Shown here: piece by piece, positions 45,439 through 54,512 of the stretch
How positions within the stretch are numbered: position 1 is the first letter of the stretch
Layout: every line of letters starts with the position of its first letter
Assembly: GCF_012516395.1 (NCBI RefSeq)
Contig: NZ_CP051206.1
Span: 62,001 to 126,000 of the forward strand
From: Dolichospermum flos-aquae CCAP 1403/13F
Lineage (GTDB): Bacteria; Cyanobacteriota; Cyanobacteriia; Cyanobacteriales; Nostocaceae
DNA: 64,000 nt
Direction: 5' to 3'
The notes under the pieces: generated by a model
Database searches by the model: none
Told to the model about the DNA's origin: nothing
The model's input: the letters and a program-made list of their open reading frames with translations, nothing else
Program-made: the position numbers and the translations under genes

Positions 45439-46011
45439 CTATTGACTAGGACAGTCTGGACTTGGCCCCTTTAAAGAAAAACCATCAACTTGCACCCAAC
45501 TATCTTGTCCTAAAGCCCACAAACCTGTAAAGATGTTATAAGTTGAGGCATTACCAGTTCTAAATTGTAATGTTAATTTTGTATATTCTGATAAACCAGC
45601 AAATTTGAGTTCAGACCAAACTTTTTGTTGACTATCACGCACTCCGAAATATCCATCCGTAACATTGCCTGATGTTCTCACATAAGCTTCCAAAATATAG
45701 TTAGAATTTGGTTTGAGACGTACTTGTTGACGAATACCATTCCAACCGGAAACATTCCGCATCCAGGCATTATTTTCACCCTTAAAACTATATCCTTTCT
45801 TAATATCAAAACCTGCACGTCCTTCTGTTTGCCAATAAGAAGATGGCTGTTGCTCAAAATCAAGATTGCTATAAGGTGCTGCACAGGAAGCTTGTGCTTG
45901 GTTGATACCAATGTTGGTGAAAAATATTGAACTAACAGCCACAGTGAAAATGTTAGTTAATAAGCCTTTGGTAAGTAAGTTGTGAGTTTGACGTAATTTA
46001 ATTAATGACAT
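45439..46011 (-). CDS. Secreted carbohydrate-binding-module-like protein
   Basis: About 190 residues from the ATG at 46011, chosen because TGGAG precedes it; a longer frame starts at 46068. The signal peptide ends at QAQA-SCAAP. The mature protein is a single jelly-roll domain of the CBM4/9-like type (SNLDFEQQPSSYWQTEG, GIRQQVRLKPNSNYILEAYV, a final W-VQVDGFSLKG strand). It has no catalytic domain, so it is probably a lectin or matrix protein. Confidence 0.7.
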   Translation of the reverse strand: MSLIKLRQTHNLLTKGLLTNIFTVAVSSIFFTNIGINQAQASCAAPYSNLDFEQQPSSYWQTEGRAGFDIKKGYSFKGENNAWMRNVSGWNGIRQQVRLKPNSNYILEAYVRTSGNVTDGYFGVRDSQQKVWSELKFAGLSEYTKLTLQFRTGNASTYNIFTGLWALGQDSWVQVDGFSLKGPSPDCPSQ

Positions 46012-46114
46012 GAAATATCTCCAATATTTTGTAGCAGTGAATATTTTATGAAGGTCAACTCTATTCATTAGATATTAGGAAAAAAAGTAGTTTTGATTGA
46101 CGAACAAGATTACC

Positions 46115-46663
46115 CTACCGATAGAGAGGATTGAAAATCCTAAATGACGCATCCTGTGCAAATAAATCGCTACCATCTGAGCGTTCTACCCACAACTCAA
46201 AATTCTTGTGTCGGATGTAGTGTCCAGGAAAGTTGAGAGATTCAAATGTCCAACGTTGATCATCACCAAAGACTCCACCTTTAATGCAAAAAGTAGCATC
46301 TTCCCTAAAAAGCTGCTGATTGATCATCCTTGACAACTGGAGTCGAAAATTTTCGTGTCTCAAGAAGTGACCTGGAAAGTTTACAGATTCAAATGAAGAG
46401 CATTTGCTATTTGCTAATCCCCGAACAATTTTGAAACTTGCGTCTTTTCTTCCGAGTTCGTTATTAATTGGCTCTATGTAGCCCAATAAATTTCGGTGGC
46501 GAATATAGCGATCAGGAAAGTTATACGAACGAAAGGACTGAACTTGACCGTACAAACTTTTATATTGGGCATAAACGGAAGATGATGATGTTAGCACAAT
46601 CCCACAGACTGACAAACCTAAAGTTGAAATACTCAAGAATCTTTTTAGTAGGTTAAATTTCAT
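46115..46663 (-). CDS. Secreted AbfB-like (beta-trefoil) carbohydrate-binding protein
   Basis: A 182-residue protein with a signal peptide ending near SSVYA-Q (residue 32-33). The mature part has three repeats of the arabinose-binding AbfB/CBM42 kind: SYNFPDRYIRHRN, SVNFPGHFLRHEN and SLNFPGHYIRHKN, each followed by a DASF/DATF strand. CBM42 binds arabinofuranose side chains. No catalytic domain is attached. Confidence 0.85.
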   Translation of the reverse strand: MKFNLLKRFLSISTLGLSVCGIVLTSSSSVYAQYKSLYGQVQSFRSYNFPDRYIRHRNLLGYIEPINNELGRKDASFKIVRGLANSKCSSFESVNFPGHFLRHENFRLQLSRMINQQLFREDATFCIKGGVFGDDQRWTFESLNFPGHYIRHKNFELWVERSDGSDLFAQDASFRIFNPLYR

Positions 46664-46744
46664 GATTGTTCCAATTTCCTATTGATTTGAATTATGCTTT
46701 GAAGTTTGATATTGGCGATTCCCTCTAGGAATACGCCGTAGGTA

Positions 46745-47509
46745 TTATGGTGCGCGGAAAATCTCTCCACCGGTGCTAACAACCCAAGGACTACCGCTAG
46801 AGTCAACAGCTATCTCTACAGCCGCACCGGGAACTAAATCCCAAGCAGAACCGTTCCAGGAGAAGATTTGATAACCACCACTGCCACCTTTGGCACAACC
46901 TAATACCCAAGGACCAGCACCACCAACAGCGATTTTTTTGGCACAACCAGCAACTCGTTGCCATGAATCACCACTTCTTTGGAAAATCTCTCCACCGGTG
47001 CTAACAACCCAAGGACTACCGCTAGAGTCAACAGCTATCTCTACAGCCGCACCGGGAACTAAATCCCAAGCAGAACCGTTCCAGGAGAAGATTTGATAAC
47101 CACCACTGCCACCTTTGGCACAACCTAATACCCAAGGACCAGCACCACCAGCAGCGATTTTTTTGGCACAACCAGCAACTCGTTGCCATGAATTGCCACT
47201 TCTTTGGAAAATCTCTCCACCGGTGCTAACGACCCAAGGAGTACCACTGGAGTCAACAGCTATATCTACAGCCGCACCGGGAACTAAATCCCAAGCAGAA
47301 CCATTCCAGGAGAAGATTTGATAACCACCACTGCCACCTTTGGCACAACCTAATACCCAAGCACCAGCACCACCAAGGGCGATTTTCTTGGCACAACCGG
47401 GAACTCGTTGCCATGTTTGTGCAACAGCAGGCAAAGAAAAAGCAAGATTTGTAAATACTGACAAGGCTGCAAGTGTTGATAATCCCAAACCGAGTTTTTT
47501 AACTTTCAT
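46745..47509 (-). CDS. Secreted tectonin-like beta-propeller protein with three 75-residue repeats
   Basis: A 254-residue protein. The signal peptide ends near PAVAQ (residue 30). Three almost identical 75-residue units follow, each with WQRV-GCAKKIA-GGAG-WVLGC, SGGYQIFSWNGSAWDLVPGA and DIAVDSSG-PWVVSTGGEIFQ. At DNA level the period is 225 bp with very few differences. The pattern suits tectonin-type lectins. Cysteine pairs recur in each unit. Near-identity means recent expansion or gene conversion. Confidence 0.8.
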   Translation of the reverse strand: MKVKKLGLGLSTLAALSVFTNLAFSLPAVAQTWQRVPGCAKKIALGGAGAWVLGCAKGGSGGYQIFSWNGSAWDLVPGAAVDIAVDSSGTPWVVSTGGEIFQRSGNSWQRVAGCAKKIAAGGAGPWVLGCAKGGSGGYQIFSWNGSAWDLVPGAAVEIAVDSSGSPWVVSTGGEIFQRSGDSWQRVAGCAKKIAVGGAGPWVLGCAKGGSGGYQIFSWNGSAWDLVPGAAVEIAVDSSGSPWVVSTGGEIFRAP

Positions 47510-47808
47510 AAAATTTCCTTTGGATTTCTATTTGTGAATTTGAATCGCAAACCGTTCGTTAACTAAGATTATGCTCTTTTATTTAATTGCTGTCTATACC
47601 TAAAAAATCAGTGGTTTAACTGAGAATTTTTGCCTAAAAAATCAGTTGTATATGAAAGAATCAGTAAATGTCATAAAAAATCAGGTAAATCCCAAAATAT
47701 ATGTTTTTTCTGGAGAAACCCTTTAAATTATATTCATTCATTGATAGCAAATTTCATCTCCATAAAATACACTAATAGCAGGCAAGATGCCTAAATTACT
47801 TAAATAGT

Positions 47809-50800
47809 ATGACAAATTTCAACTACTACAAACTCGGAGGCAGTCTAGAATATCAGCATCCTACTTATGTGATTAGACAAGCTGATTCTGACCTCTATGA
47901 AGGCTTAAAAAACGGAGACTTGTGTTATGTTTTAAACTCGCGGCAAATGGGTAAGTCGAGTCTGCGCGTACATACTATGAAACAGCTTAAAGAAGAAGGA
48001 ATAAAATGTGCATCAGTTGATTTAACTAGAATTGGTAGTCATGTTACACCTTCTGAATGGTATGGAGGATTGGTTTCTGAGTTGTTGCGGGGTTTTGGTT
48101 TGTCTAAAAAAGTGAATTTTGGGACTTGGTGGAGAGAACGGGAGTTTTTACCACCAAAACAACGATTAAGTGAATTAATCGATGATGTATTATTAACAGA
48201 ATTTTCTGGAAAAATTATTATTTTCATTGATGAAGTTGACAGTATTTTAAGGATAAGTTTTAAAGATGATTTTTTTGCCTTTATTCGTGCTTGTTATAAT
48301 CAACGGGCAGATAATCCAGAATATCAACGGCTCACCTTTTGTTTATTAGGAGTAGCAACTCCCTCTAATTTAATTGCTGATAAAAATCGCACCCCTTTTA
48401 ATATTGGTAGAGCTATCGAATTAAATGGATTTCAATTAAATGAAGTAGAATCCTTAATGCAAGGTTTAGAGGACATAGTTGCTAGACCACAAACAATATT
48501 ATCAGAGGTGTTAAATTGGACTGGAGGACAACCATTTTTAACCCAAAAACTTTGTCAATTAATTTGTATTTCTAGTAATTCATTTCCAAAGTTTCAGGAA
48601 AAAGAATATGTAGAGAAATTAGTCCAAACTCAAATTATCGAAAATTGGGAAGCACAAGATGAACCAGAACATTTAAAAACTATCAGAGATCGAATTTTAC
48701 AAAGCTCAGAGAATCAAACTGGGCGATTATTAGGATTATATCAGCAAATATTACAGGAAGGAGAAATAATTGCCGATGATAGCCCTGAACAAACTCAATT
48801 ACGACTAACAGGATTAATTGTTAAACAACAGGGAAAATTGAGAATTTATAATTGCATTTATGCGGAAATATTTAATCAAATATGGCTAGATAAAGTCTTA
48901 GCAAATATTCGACCTTATGCACAAATGTTAAATATTTGGGTAAGTTCCAATTTTCAAGATGAATCGCGGTTATTACGTGGTCAAAGTTTACAAGATGCTC
49001 GTAATTGGGCAGCAGATAAAGGTTTGAGTGATTTAGATCGTAAATTCTTAGATGCTAGTCAGGAATTAGAAAAGCGAGATATTCAGAAAAAATTGCAAAT
49101 AGAAGCAGAAGCATCTGGGATTTTAGCAACAGCAAATGATGTTTTATTAGTAGCTAACCAAAAAGCTAAAAAACGGATTCAGATAGGAGGAGGAGTATTA
49201 GTAATTACCATAGTTACAGCGATGGCTACTGGAACTTGGGCAAATAGAATGATTAAGGATATACAATTAGAAAAAATCACATCTTTGAGTATATCTTCCT
49301 ATGCTTTATTAAACTCAAATAGAGAACTTGATGCTTTGATTGCAGCCATAAAAGCAGCTAGACAATTAAAATCAGCAACTTGGACAGATGCTAACACTAA
49401 AGAATCTGTAAAATTAGCATTACAAAGAGCAGTTTATAAAGTCAGAGAACGAAATCGTTTAGAAGGACATAATGATGCTGTCAGAAGTGTAACTTTTAGC
49501 CCAAATGGAAAAATAATTGCTACTGCTAGTGAAGATAATACAGTTAGACTATGGAATATCAATGGCAAAGAAATCAGAAAATTTATTGATAATAATCAAA
49601 GGTTTAGAAATGTTAAATTTAGTCCAGATAATAAAATAATTGCGGCTATAAGTGCAAATAATACTATCGAAATATGGCAAATAAATGGGGAAAAATTAAT
49701 CACTTTAAAAGGACAAGATAACCAAGATAATTTCATGAATAGTCTTTGTTTTATTCCTGATAGTGAAATCCTTGCTGCTCCTAGTCAAGACAATACTATT
49801 CAACTTTGGAGTATTGATGGACAAGAAATTAAAACTCTCAAAGGTCATAAATTTCCTATTTGGAGCATCAGTTGTAGTCTTAATAGCAAAAACATCATTA
49901 CGGCTGATTTAGGGGGATTTATAATTATTTGGAGTGCAAATGGAGAAAGAATTAAAACCTGGAAAGCAGGTAATCAATCTATTTTTGATGTTAGTTTTAG
50001 TCCTGACGGAAAAACCATAGTTACTGCGGGAGGAGACACTACTATTAAACTTTGGAATTTAGATGGAAAAGAACTCAAAACTATTGGCAAACATGATAAT
50101 TATGTTACTAGTGTTAGCTTTAGCTCCGATGGTCAGACGATCATTTCTGGTAGTGCTGACAACACAGTTAAATTGTGGAGTATTGAAGGTAAAGAATTGA
50201 AAACTCTCAAAGGGCATAATAATTCTGTTTTTAGTGTGAGTTTTAATCCCGATCATAAAATTATTGCCTCTGCGAGCGCTGACAATACAGTTAAACTTTG
50301 GAATCTTGATCAAGAACCCAAAACTTTAATTGGACATTCTGACTCTCTTTGGGCTATTAATTTTAGTCCCGATGGTAAAATCATTGCTTCAGCAGGAGAT
50401 GATAAAACTATTCAGCTTTGGAGTATTGATGGTCAAAAACTCAAATCTATTAGTCCCAACAGTAATCTTGATTGGAATCGGATTTGGAACATTACCTTTA
50501 GTCCCGATGGTAATACAATTGCTACTGTAGGTTTTGATCAAACGGTTAAGATTTGGAGTCTTGATGGTGAAAACATTAAAACCTTTCAAGGACACAAAGA
50601 TCAAGTTATTGATGTCAACTTTAGTCCTAACGGTAAAATTCTGGCAACTGCTAGTTATGATGGTACGGTTAAACTATGGGATATAAATAATCAAGAACTG
50701 AGAACTTTGATAGGAAATGGTGGTAGGGTTCGTAGTGTTAATTTTAGTCCTGATGGCATGATGATTGCTTCTGGTCATCATGACGGGACAATAAAACTTT

Positions 50801-51288
50801 GGAATTTAGAGGGAAAAAATCTGAAAACTTTCAAAGGACATAATAGTTATATCACTAATGTTCGTTTCAGTCCTGATGGTAAGACAATTGCCTCTAGTAG
50901 TCAGGATAAAACGATTAAACTCTGGAGTTTAGAAGGTCAGGAAATCAAAACTTTCAAAGGTCATACTGCGGGAGTTACTAAATTTAGCTTTAGTCCTGAT
51001 AGCAAAATTATAGTTTCTGCTAGTTCTGATGGCACAATCCGACTTTGGAATGTAGAAAATGGTCAAGAAATTAAAACTATTGAAGGACATGGTTATGCTT
51101 TTTTGAATGTTAGCTTTAGTCCTGATGGCAAAAAAATTGCTACGGTAAGTGATGATGGACTTGTGGAAATCTGGAATGCCGAAACTCTCGATTTTGATCA
51201 TCTAATTGATCGGGGTTGTAACTGGTTAGATAATTATCTCAAAAACAATTCCCAAGTGAGCAATACTGATAAAAATATTTGCAATTAA
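47809..51288 (+). CDS. AAA_35 NTPase - membrane helix - 14 WD40 repeats
   Basis: A 1159-residue STAND-like protein. AAA_35 domain about 8-390: Walker A NSRQMGKSSL (43-52), Walker B KIIIFIDEVDSIL (about 136-148). One membrane helix lies at about 468-488. Fourteen WD40 repeats (about 553-1135) would make two seven-bladed propellers; most end KLWSLEG or similar. Such NTPases sense ligands through the propellers. The effector is not obvious unless it is the co-directional GH5 gene starting 17 bp downstream. Propeller repeats differ enough to rule out very recent expansion. Confidence 0.88.
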   Translation: MTNFNYYKLGGSLEYQHPTYVIRQADSDLYEGLKNGDLCYVLNSRQMGKSSLRVHTMKQLKEEGIKCASVDLTRIGSHVTPSEWYGGLVSELLRGFGLSKKVNFGTWWREREFLPPKQRLSELIDDVLLTEFSGKIIIFIDEVDSILRISFKDDFFAFIRACYNQRADNPEYQRLTFCLLGVATPSNLIADKNRTPFNIGRAIELNGFQLNEVESLMQGLEDIVARPQTILSEVLNWTGGQPFLTQKLCQLICISSNSFPKFQEKEYVEKLVQTQIIENWEAQDEPEHLKTIRDRILQSSENQTGRLLGLYQQILQEGEIIADDSPEQTQLRLTGLIVKQQGKLRIYNCIYAEIFNQIWLDKVLANIRPYAQMLNIWVSSNFQDESRLLRGQSLQDARNWAADKGLSDLDRKFLDASQELEKRDIQKKLQIEAEASGILATANDVLLVANQKAKKRIQIGGGVLVITIVTAMATGTWANRMIKDIQLEKITSLSISSYALLNSNRELDALIAAIKAARQLKSATWTDANTKESVKLALQRAVYKVRERNRLEGHNDAVRSVTFSPNGKIIATASEDNTVRLWNINGKEIRKFIDNNQRFRNVKFSPDNKIIAAISANNTIEIWQINGEKLITLKGQDNQDNFMNSLCFIPDSEILAAPSQDNTIQLWSIDGQEIKTLKGHKFPIWSISCSLNSKNIITADLGGFIIIWSANGERIKTWKAGNQSIFDVSFSPDGKTIVTAGGDTTIKLWNLDGKELKTIGKHDNYVTSVSFSSDGQTIISGSADNTVKLWSIEGKELKTLKGHNNSVFSVSFNPDHKIIASASADNTVKLWNLDQEPKTLIGHSDSLWAINFSPDGKIIASAGDDKTIQLWSIDGQKLKSISPNSNLDWNRIWNITFSPDGNTIATVGFDQTVKIWSLDGENIKTFQGHKDQVIDVNFSPNGKILATASYDGTVKLWDINNQELRTLIGNGGRVRSVNFSPDGMMIASGHHDGTIKLWNLEGKNLKTFKGHNSYITNVRFSPDGKTIASSSQDKTIKLWSLEGQEIKTFKGHTAGVTKFSFSPDSKIIVSASSDGTIRLWNVENGQEIKTIEGHGYAFLNVSFSPDGKKIATVSDDGLVEIWNAETLDFDHLIDRGCNWLDNYLKNNSQVSNTDKNICN

Positions 51289-51304
51289 AAATCAGGATTT
51301 ATTT

Positions 51305-52408
51305 ATGAATCGTCGTCAATTTTTAACTTGGTTTGGAGTTAGTTCCGCTGCTAATTTATTGTTTTCTTATGAAGCTGTTGCTAAGTTGGTTAAGTTCAAA
51401 AAAAACCGTCAAAAAATTAATCGCAACACTCCTCAAAAAACTACTTTTTATATCCAGGGTAGAAACCTATATGATCAGCTTGGCAACAAAGTAATTCTGC
51501 GCGGAGTTAACAAAATGTCTGTATGGGATGGAGAAGATCCCACTGGCAGTATTTCCTTCCCAGAAATTCGCAAAACGGGGGCAAATACAGTCAGAATTGT
51601 TTGGGCTATCACAACTCAACAAGGGACAACAGATATTAATGTCCTGGATCAACTGATTAACAATGCCATAAATAATCAACTTATTCCCATGATTGAGTTA
51701 CATGATGCCACAGGAGAATGGAATCGTCTTCAGACATTAGTTGATTACTGGGTTCAGCCTAATGTTGTCAATTTAATCCAGAAATATCAACAATATCTAT
51801 TAGTTAATATTGCCAATGAAGCAGGAAATGATCAGGTGAATGAAGCTCAATTTATTGATGGTTATACAACAGCTATTCAATCTATGCGAGCCGCAGGAAT
51901 TCGTACTCCTTTAGTAATAGATGCTCCCGACTGGGGTAAAAATCTCGGCATCCTCGATGCTACTGCATCTACTTTACTCAAGGCTGACCCAGACAACAAT
52001 TTACTGTTTTCAGTTCATCTTTATTGGGGTATATCTAATGGTGCTGATGCTAACTTTGTGCGATCGCAGTTGCAAAAGTCAGTTAATCTAGGTTATCCCC
52101 TAATCGTAGGCGAATTCTCCAAATTTGGAGCTTATGCTGGTGAAAATAAAAGTGGATGTAGTTCAGATGGAGAAATTGACTACAAAACCATCTTAGAAGA
52201 ATGTCACAAACACGAAATTGGTTGGTATGCTTGGGAATGGGGACCTGGCAACGGTTATAATGATCCTCTTTGTGCTACTATGGACATGACTCCTGATCGT
52301 TTGTTCCAGAATCTCAAGCCAGGATGGGCAACTGAAGTAGCAATTTCCAGCCCTTACAGTATCAAAAATACCTCTGTCACACCTGCCATCATGACTTCCA
52401 GGATTTAG
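51305..52408 (+). CDS. Tat-exported GH5 family glycoside hydrolase (cellulase-like)
   Basis: A 367-residue protein with a twin-arginine signal MNRRQFLTWFGVSSAANLLF. The barrel has the GH5 layout: GVNKMSVWDGE, the acid/base E172 in VNIANEAGND, HLYWG near 238-242 and the nucleophile E270 in PLIVGEFSKFG. Residues about 272-310 include Cys-containing loops, and the end holds ALCATMDMTPDRL. It would cut beta-1,4-linked glucan or mannan outside the cytoplasm. It follows the WD40 gene by 17 bp, so co-transcription is likely. Confidence 0.88.
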   Translation: MNRRQFLTWFGVSSAANLLFSYEAVAKLVKFKKNRQKINRNTPQKTTFYIQGRNLYDQLGNKVILRGVNKMSVWDGEDPTGSISFPEIRKTGANTVRIVWAITTQQGTTDINVLDQLINNAINNQLIPMIELHDATGEWNRLQTLVDYWVQPNVVNLIQKYQQYLLVNIANEAGNDQVNEAQFIDGYTTAIQSMRAAGIRTPLVIDAPDWGKNLGILDATASTLLKADPDNNLLFSVHLYWGISNGADANFVRSQLQKSVNLGYPLIVGEFSKFGAYAGENKSGCSSDGEIDYKTILEECHKHEIGWYAWEWGPGNGYNDPLCATMDMTPDRLFQNLKPGWATEVAISSPYSIKNTSVTPAIMTSRI

Positions 52409-52437
52409 GCCGATTCCCAGCAGAGTGTCTTCAATCC

Positions 52438-53310
52438 CTATCTTCGCCACCTTTTGCGCCATTGTGAACTTGATTCCAATGTAGAAACTTGCACTTCTTC
52501 TTGTCGTCTTTTGAGTATCATTTCAGCAGTATCACTTAAACTAGGATCTCGATAAGGAATAGCAGCACGAGTTCGTAAATGTTCTGCTTCAGCTTGGGAA
52601 AGAGGCGGTAAAGAGGATATAGTTGATTCCTCACCATGTTTGGGATGTCCAGCAATAGTCCCTGGAGTCCGTCTTCCTATCGGTGGAGTAGAACTGACAA
52701 CCAAACCCGCAGCTAACAATGCAGTCCTTACAGCCGCAGCACAGGAATAAGTAGCCAGTAACCCATTTTGATGCAAGCATTCTGATACTTTTTGGATAAA
52801 TTCCACCGTCCATAACTGTGGACATTGGGGAGGTGAAAAGGGATCAAGAAAAATTGCATCTGCTTGAAAACCTGATTCATGTACTTGTACAATTAAGCTT
52901 CTAGCATCACCAATTAGTAAAGTAGCTTGCAAATAATCTATGTGGATTTGATGTGCAAACGCTATTTGAGTTAAAATTTTTATATATTTGTCGTCCCAAC
53001 CATTGAATAAGTGATGGTTAATTGCCGCCTGGGGGACAATGGGATTTAGTTCTAAGCCAATCACTTCCACACGGCAACGAGGATTTACTTGCCAAATTGT
53101 CTGTAAAGCTGCCGCTGTATTGTATCCTAGACCATAACAAACATCTAGCAGCCGCACAAATCCCGTTTCGGCTAATATTGGTAATCGAGTCGGAACAGCA
53201 AACTTCAGGAAACTCTCTTGTTTTGCTCCATAGTGACTATGAAAGGCTTCATTAAACTCTGTGGAAAAAAAGGTAAAAGAACCATCTTGCGTTTGTTGGG
53301 GTGTAAACAT
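52438..53310 (-). CDS. MnmD-like tRNA (5-methylaminomethyl-2-thiouridine) methyltransferase
   Basis: A 290-residue stand-alone methyltransferase of the MnmC N-terminal (DUF752) type. N-terminal TQDGSFTFFSTEFNEAFHSH, SAM motif LLDVCYGLGYNTAAAL, and the signature FLDPFSPPQCPQLWT are all present; LATYSCAAAVR follows. The oxidoreductase half of MnmC is absent, as in cyanobacteria and plants. It methylates wobble uridine in tRNA. The start codon is preceded closely by an octamer array. Confidence 0.88.
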   Translation of the reverse strand: MFTPQQTQDGSFTFFSTEFNEAFHSHYGAKQESFLKFAVPTRLPILAETGFVRLLDVCYGLGYNTAAALQTIWQVNPRCRVEVIGLELNPIVPQAAINHHLFNGWDDKYIKILTQIAFAHQIHIDYLQATLLIGDARSLIVQVHESGFQADAIFLDPFSPPQCPQLWTVEFIQKVSECLHQNGLLATYSCAAAVRTALLAAGLVVSSTPPIGRRTPGTIAGHPKHGEESTISSLPPLSQAEAEHLRTRAAIPYRDPSLSDTAEMILKRRQEEVQVSTLESSSQWRKRWRR

Positions 53311-53313
53311 TTT

Positions 53314-53369
53314 AGGAGTTTAGGAGTTCAGGAGTTCAGGAGTTCAGGAGTTCAGGAGTTCAGGAGTTC
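53314..53369. repeat. Octamer array, 7 x aggagtt(c/t)
   Basis: Seven tandem 8-nt units lie three bases upstream of the mnmD-like start codon (minus strand), where they form the leader. On the plus strand each unit contains AGGAG. Confidence 0.9.
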
Positions 53370-53405
53370 AGGAGGAAGAAAAAAGAAGAAAGAAGAATAG
53401 TTTTC

Positions 53406-53489
53406 ACCAATTACCAATTACCAATTACCAATTACCAATTACCAATTACCAATTACCAATTACCAATTACCAATTACCAATTACCAATT
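53406..53489. repeat. STRR array, 12 x accaatt, directly before the rhodanese start
   Basis: Twelve exact heptamers end four bases before the rhodanese ATG at 53494. No Shine-Dalgarno sequence is possible in that space. The array separates this gene from the divergent mnmD-like gene. Confidence 0.95.
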
Positions 53490-53493
53490 ACCC

Positions 53494-54309
53494 ATGAATA
53501 ATCAATTTATTGTTTCTCCACAATGGCTGTTGGAAAATCTCAATAATTCTCAAGTTGTGATTGTTGATTGTCGGTTTTCTTTAGCTGATGCCGAATTAGG
53601 AAAAAAACAGTATCAAGCTAATCATATCCCAGGCTCTTATTATTTAGACTTAAATCAAGATTTATCTAGTCCTGTACAAGAACATGGGGGCAGGCATCCT
53701 TTACCAAATACCACAGAGTTAGCCGAAAAATTATCAGCAATTGGGGTAAATTCTCAAAGAACTTTAGTAGTAGCTTATGATGATTCTCGCTTGGCTTTTG
53801 CATCTCGTTTATGGTGGTTATTGCGGTATTTAGGACATGAACAAGTAGCTGTTTTAGATGGTGGCTTTGACCGTTGGCAAAAAGCAGGTTATACTGTTAC
53901 AGATATAATTCCTACGGGTGCAAGAGGAATATTTATTCCCCAAATCCAAGAGGATAAAGTTGTAGATTTTACTTATGTAAAAAATCACAAAGATAGTCCA
54001 GATGTAGTTTTAGTAGACTCCAGAGAAGGAGAACGCTATCGTGGAGAAAGAGAACCAATTGATAAAATTGCTGGACATATTCCCGGTGCTGTTAATTATC
54101 CTTGGCAAGAAATAACTGATACTTTTGGTTGCCTACTTCCCCCGTCAGAACAATCTCAACACTGGCAAAATATAGACACAAATAAAGAAATTTTAGTTTA
54201 TTGTGGTTCTGGTGTGACGGCTTGTGTAAATTTACTTTCTTTAGCTATAGCTGGAATTCCCACCGCTAAACTTTACGCTGGTAGTTGGAGTGATTGGATT
54301 AGTTATTAG
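53494..54309 (+). CDS. Sulfurtransferase with two rhodanese domains
   Basis: A 271-residue thiosulfate/3-mercaptopyruvate sulfurtransferase-like protein. The N-terminal inactive rhodanese domain (about 5-130) has VDCRFSLADAELGKKQY and HIPGSYYLDL. The C-terminal domain carries the active cysteine C237 in VYCGSGVTA. The CGSGVT loop is typical of the SseA/TST group. It moves sulfane sulfur to cyanide or thiols. Its leader is the accaatt array. Confidence 0.92.
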   Translation: MNNQFIVSPQWLLENLNNSQVVIVDCRFSLADAELGKKQYQANHIPGSYYLDLNQDLSSPVQEHGGRHPLPNTTELAEKLSAIGVNSQRTLVVAYDDSRLAFASRLWWLLRYLGHEQVAVLDGGFDRWQKAGYTVTDIIPTGARGIFIPQIQEDKVVDFTYVKNHKDSPDVVLVDSREGERYRGEREPIDKIAGHIPGAVNYPWQEITDTFGCLLPPSEQSQHWQNIDTNKEILVYCGSGVTACVNLLSLAIAGIPTAKLYAGSWSDWISY

Positions 54310-54333
54310 TCAGTTGTCAGTTGTCAGTTGTTA

Positions 54334-54406
54334 GTAGGGGCGAAGCATTTGGAAGATAAATTATCGGTCATTGCCAAAAATAGTTCTCCAAATGCTTCGC
54401 CCGTAC
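54334..54406. mobile_element. MITE family 1, copy 3 (73 bp, inverted)
   Basis: Reverse complement of the element at 7601-7673. On the left it is flanked by cagttgt-type and on the right by cagttgt/tagttgt-type heptamers (54310-54333 and 54407-54438), the complement of the gacaac arrays around the other copies. Confidence 0.85.
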
Positions 54407-54512
54407 AGTTGTCAGTTGTTAGTTGTTAGTTGTTAGTTACGTTAGATTAAATCTAGGCAACTTGACTATATATAGTTGAATAGCCTATTTTTAGTGAAAA
54501 AAGTAGAAATTT

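Noticed and set aside
46890-47537. Three plus-strand frames of 65-68 codons
   Set aside because: They are complementary-strand shadows of the tectonin-like repeats, hence their 225-bp spacing.
53314-53489. Regular repeat arrays that might be read as a CRISPR
   Set aside because: The units are 7-8 nt and directly adjacent, with no spacers; no cas genes are in the window.
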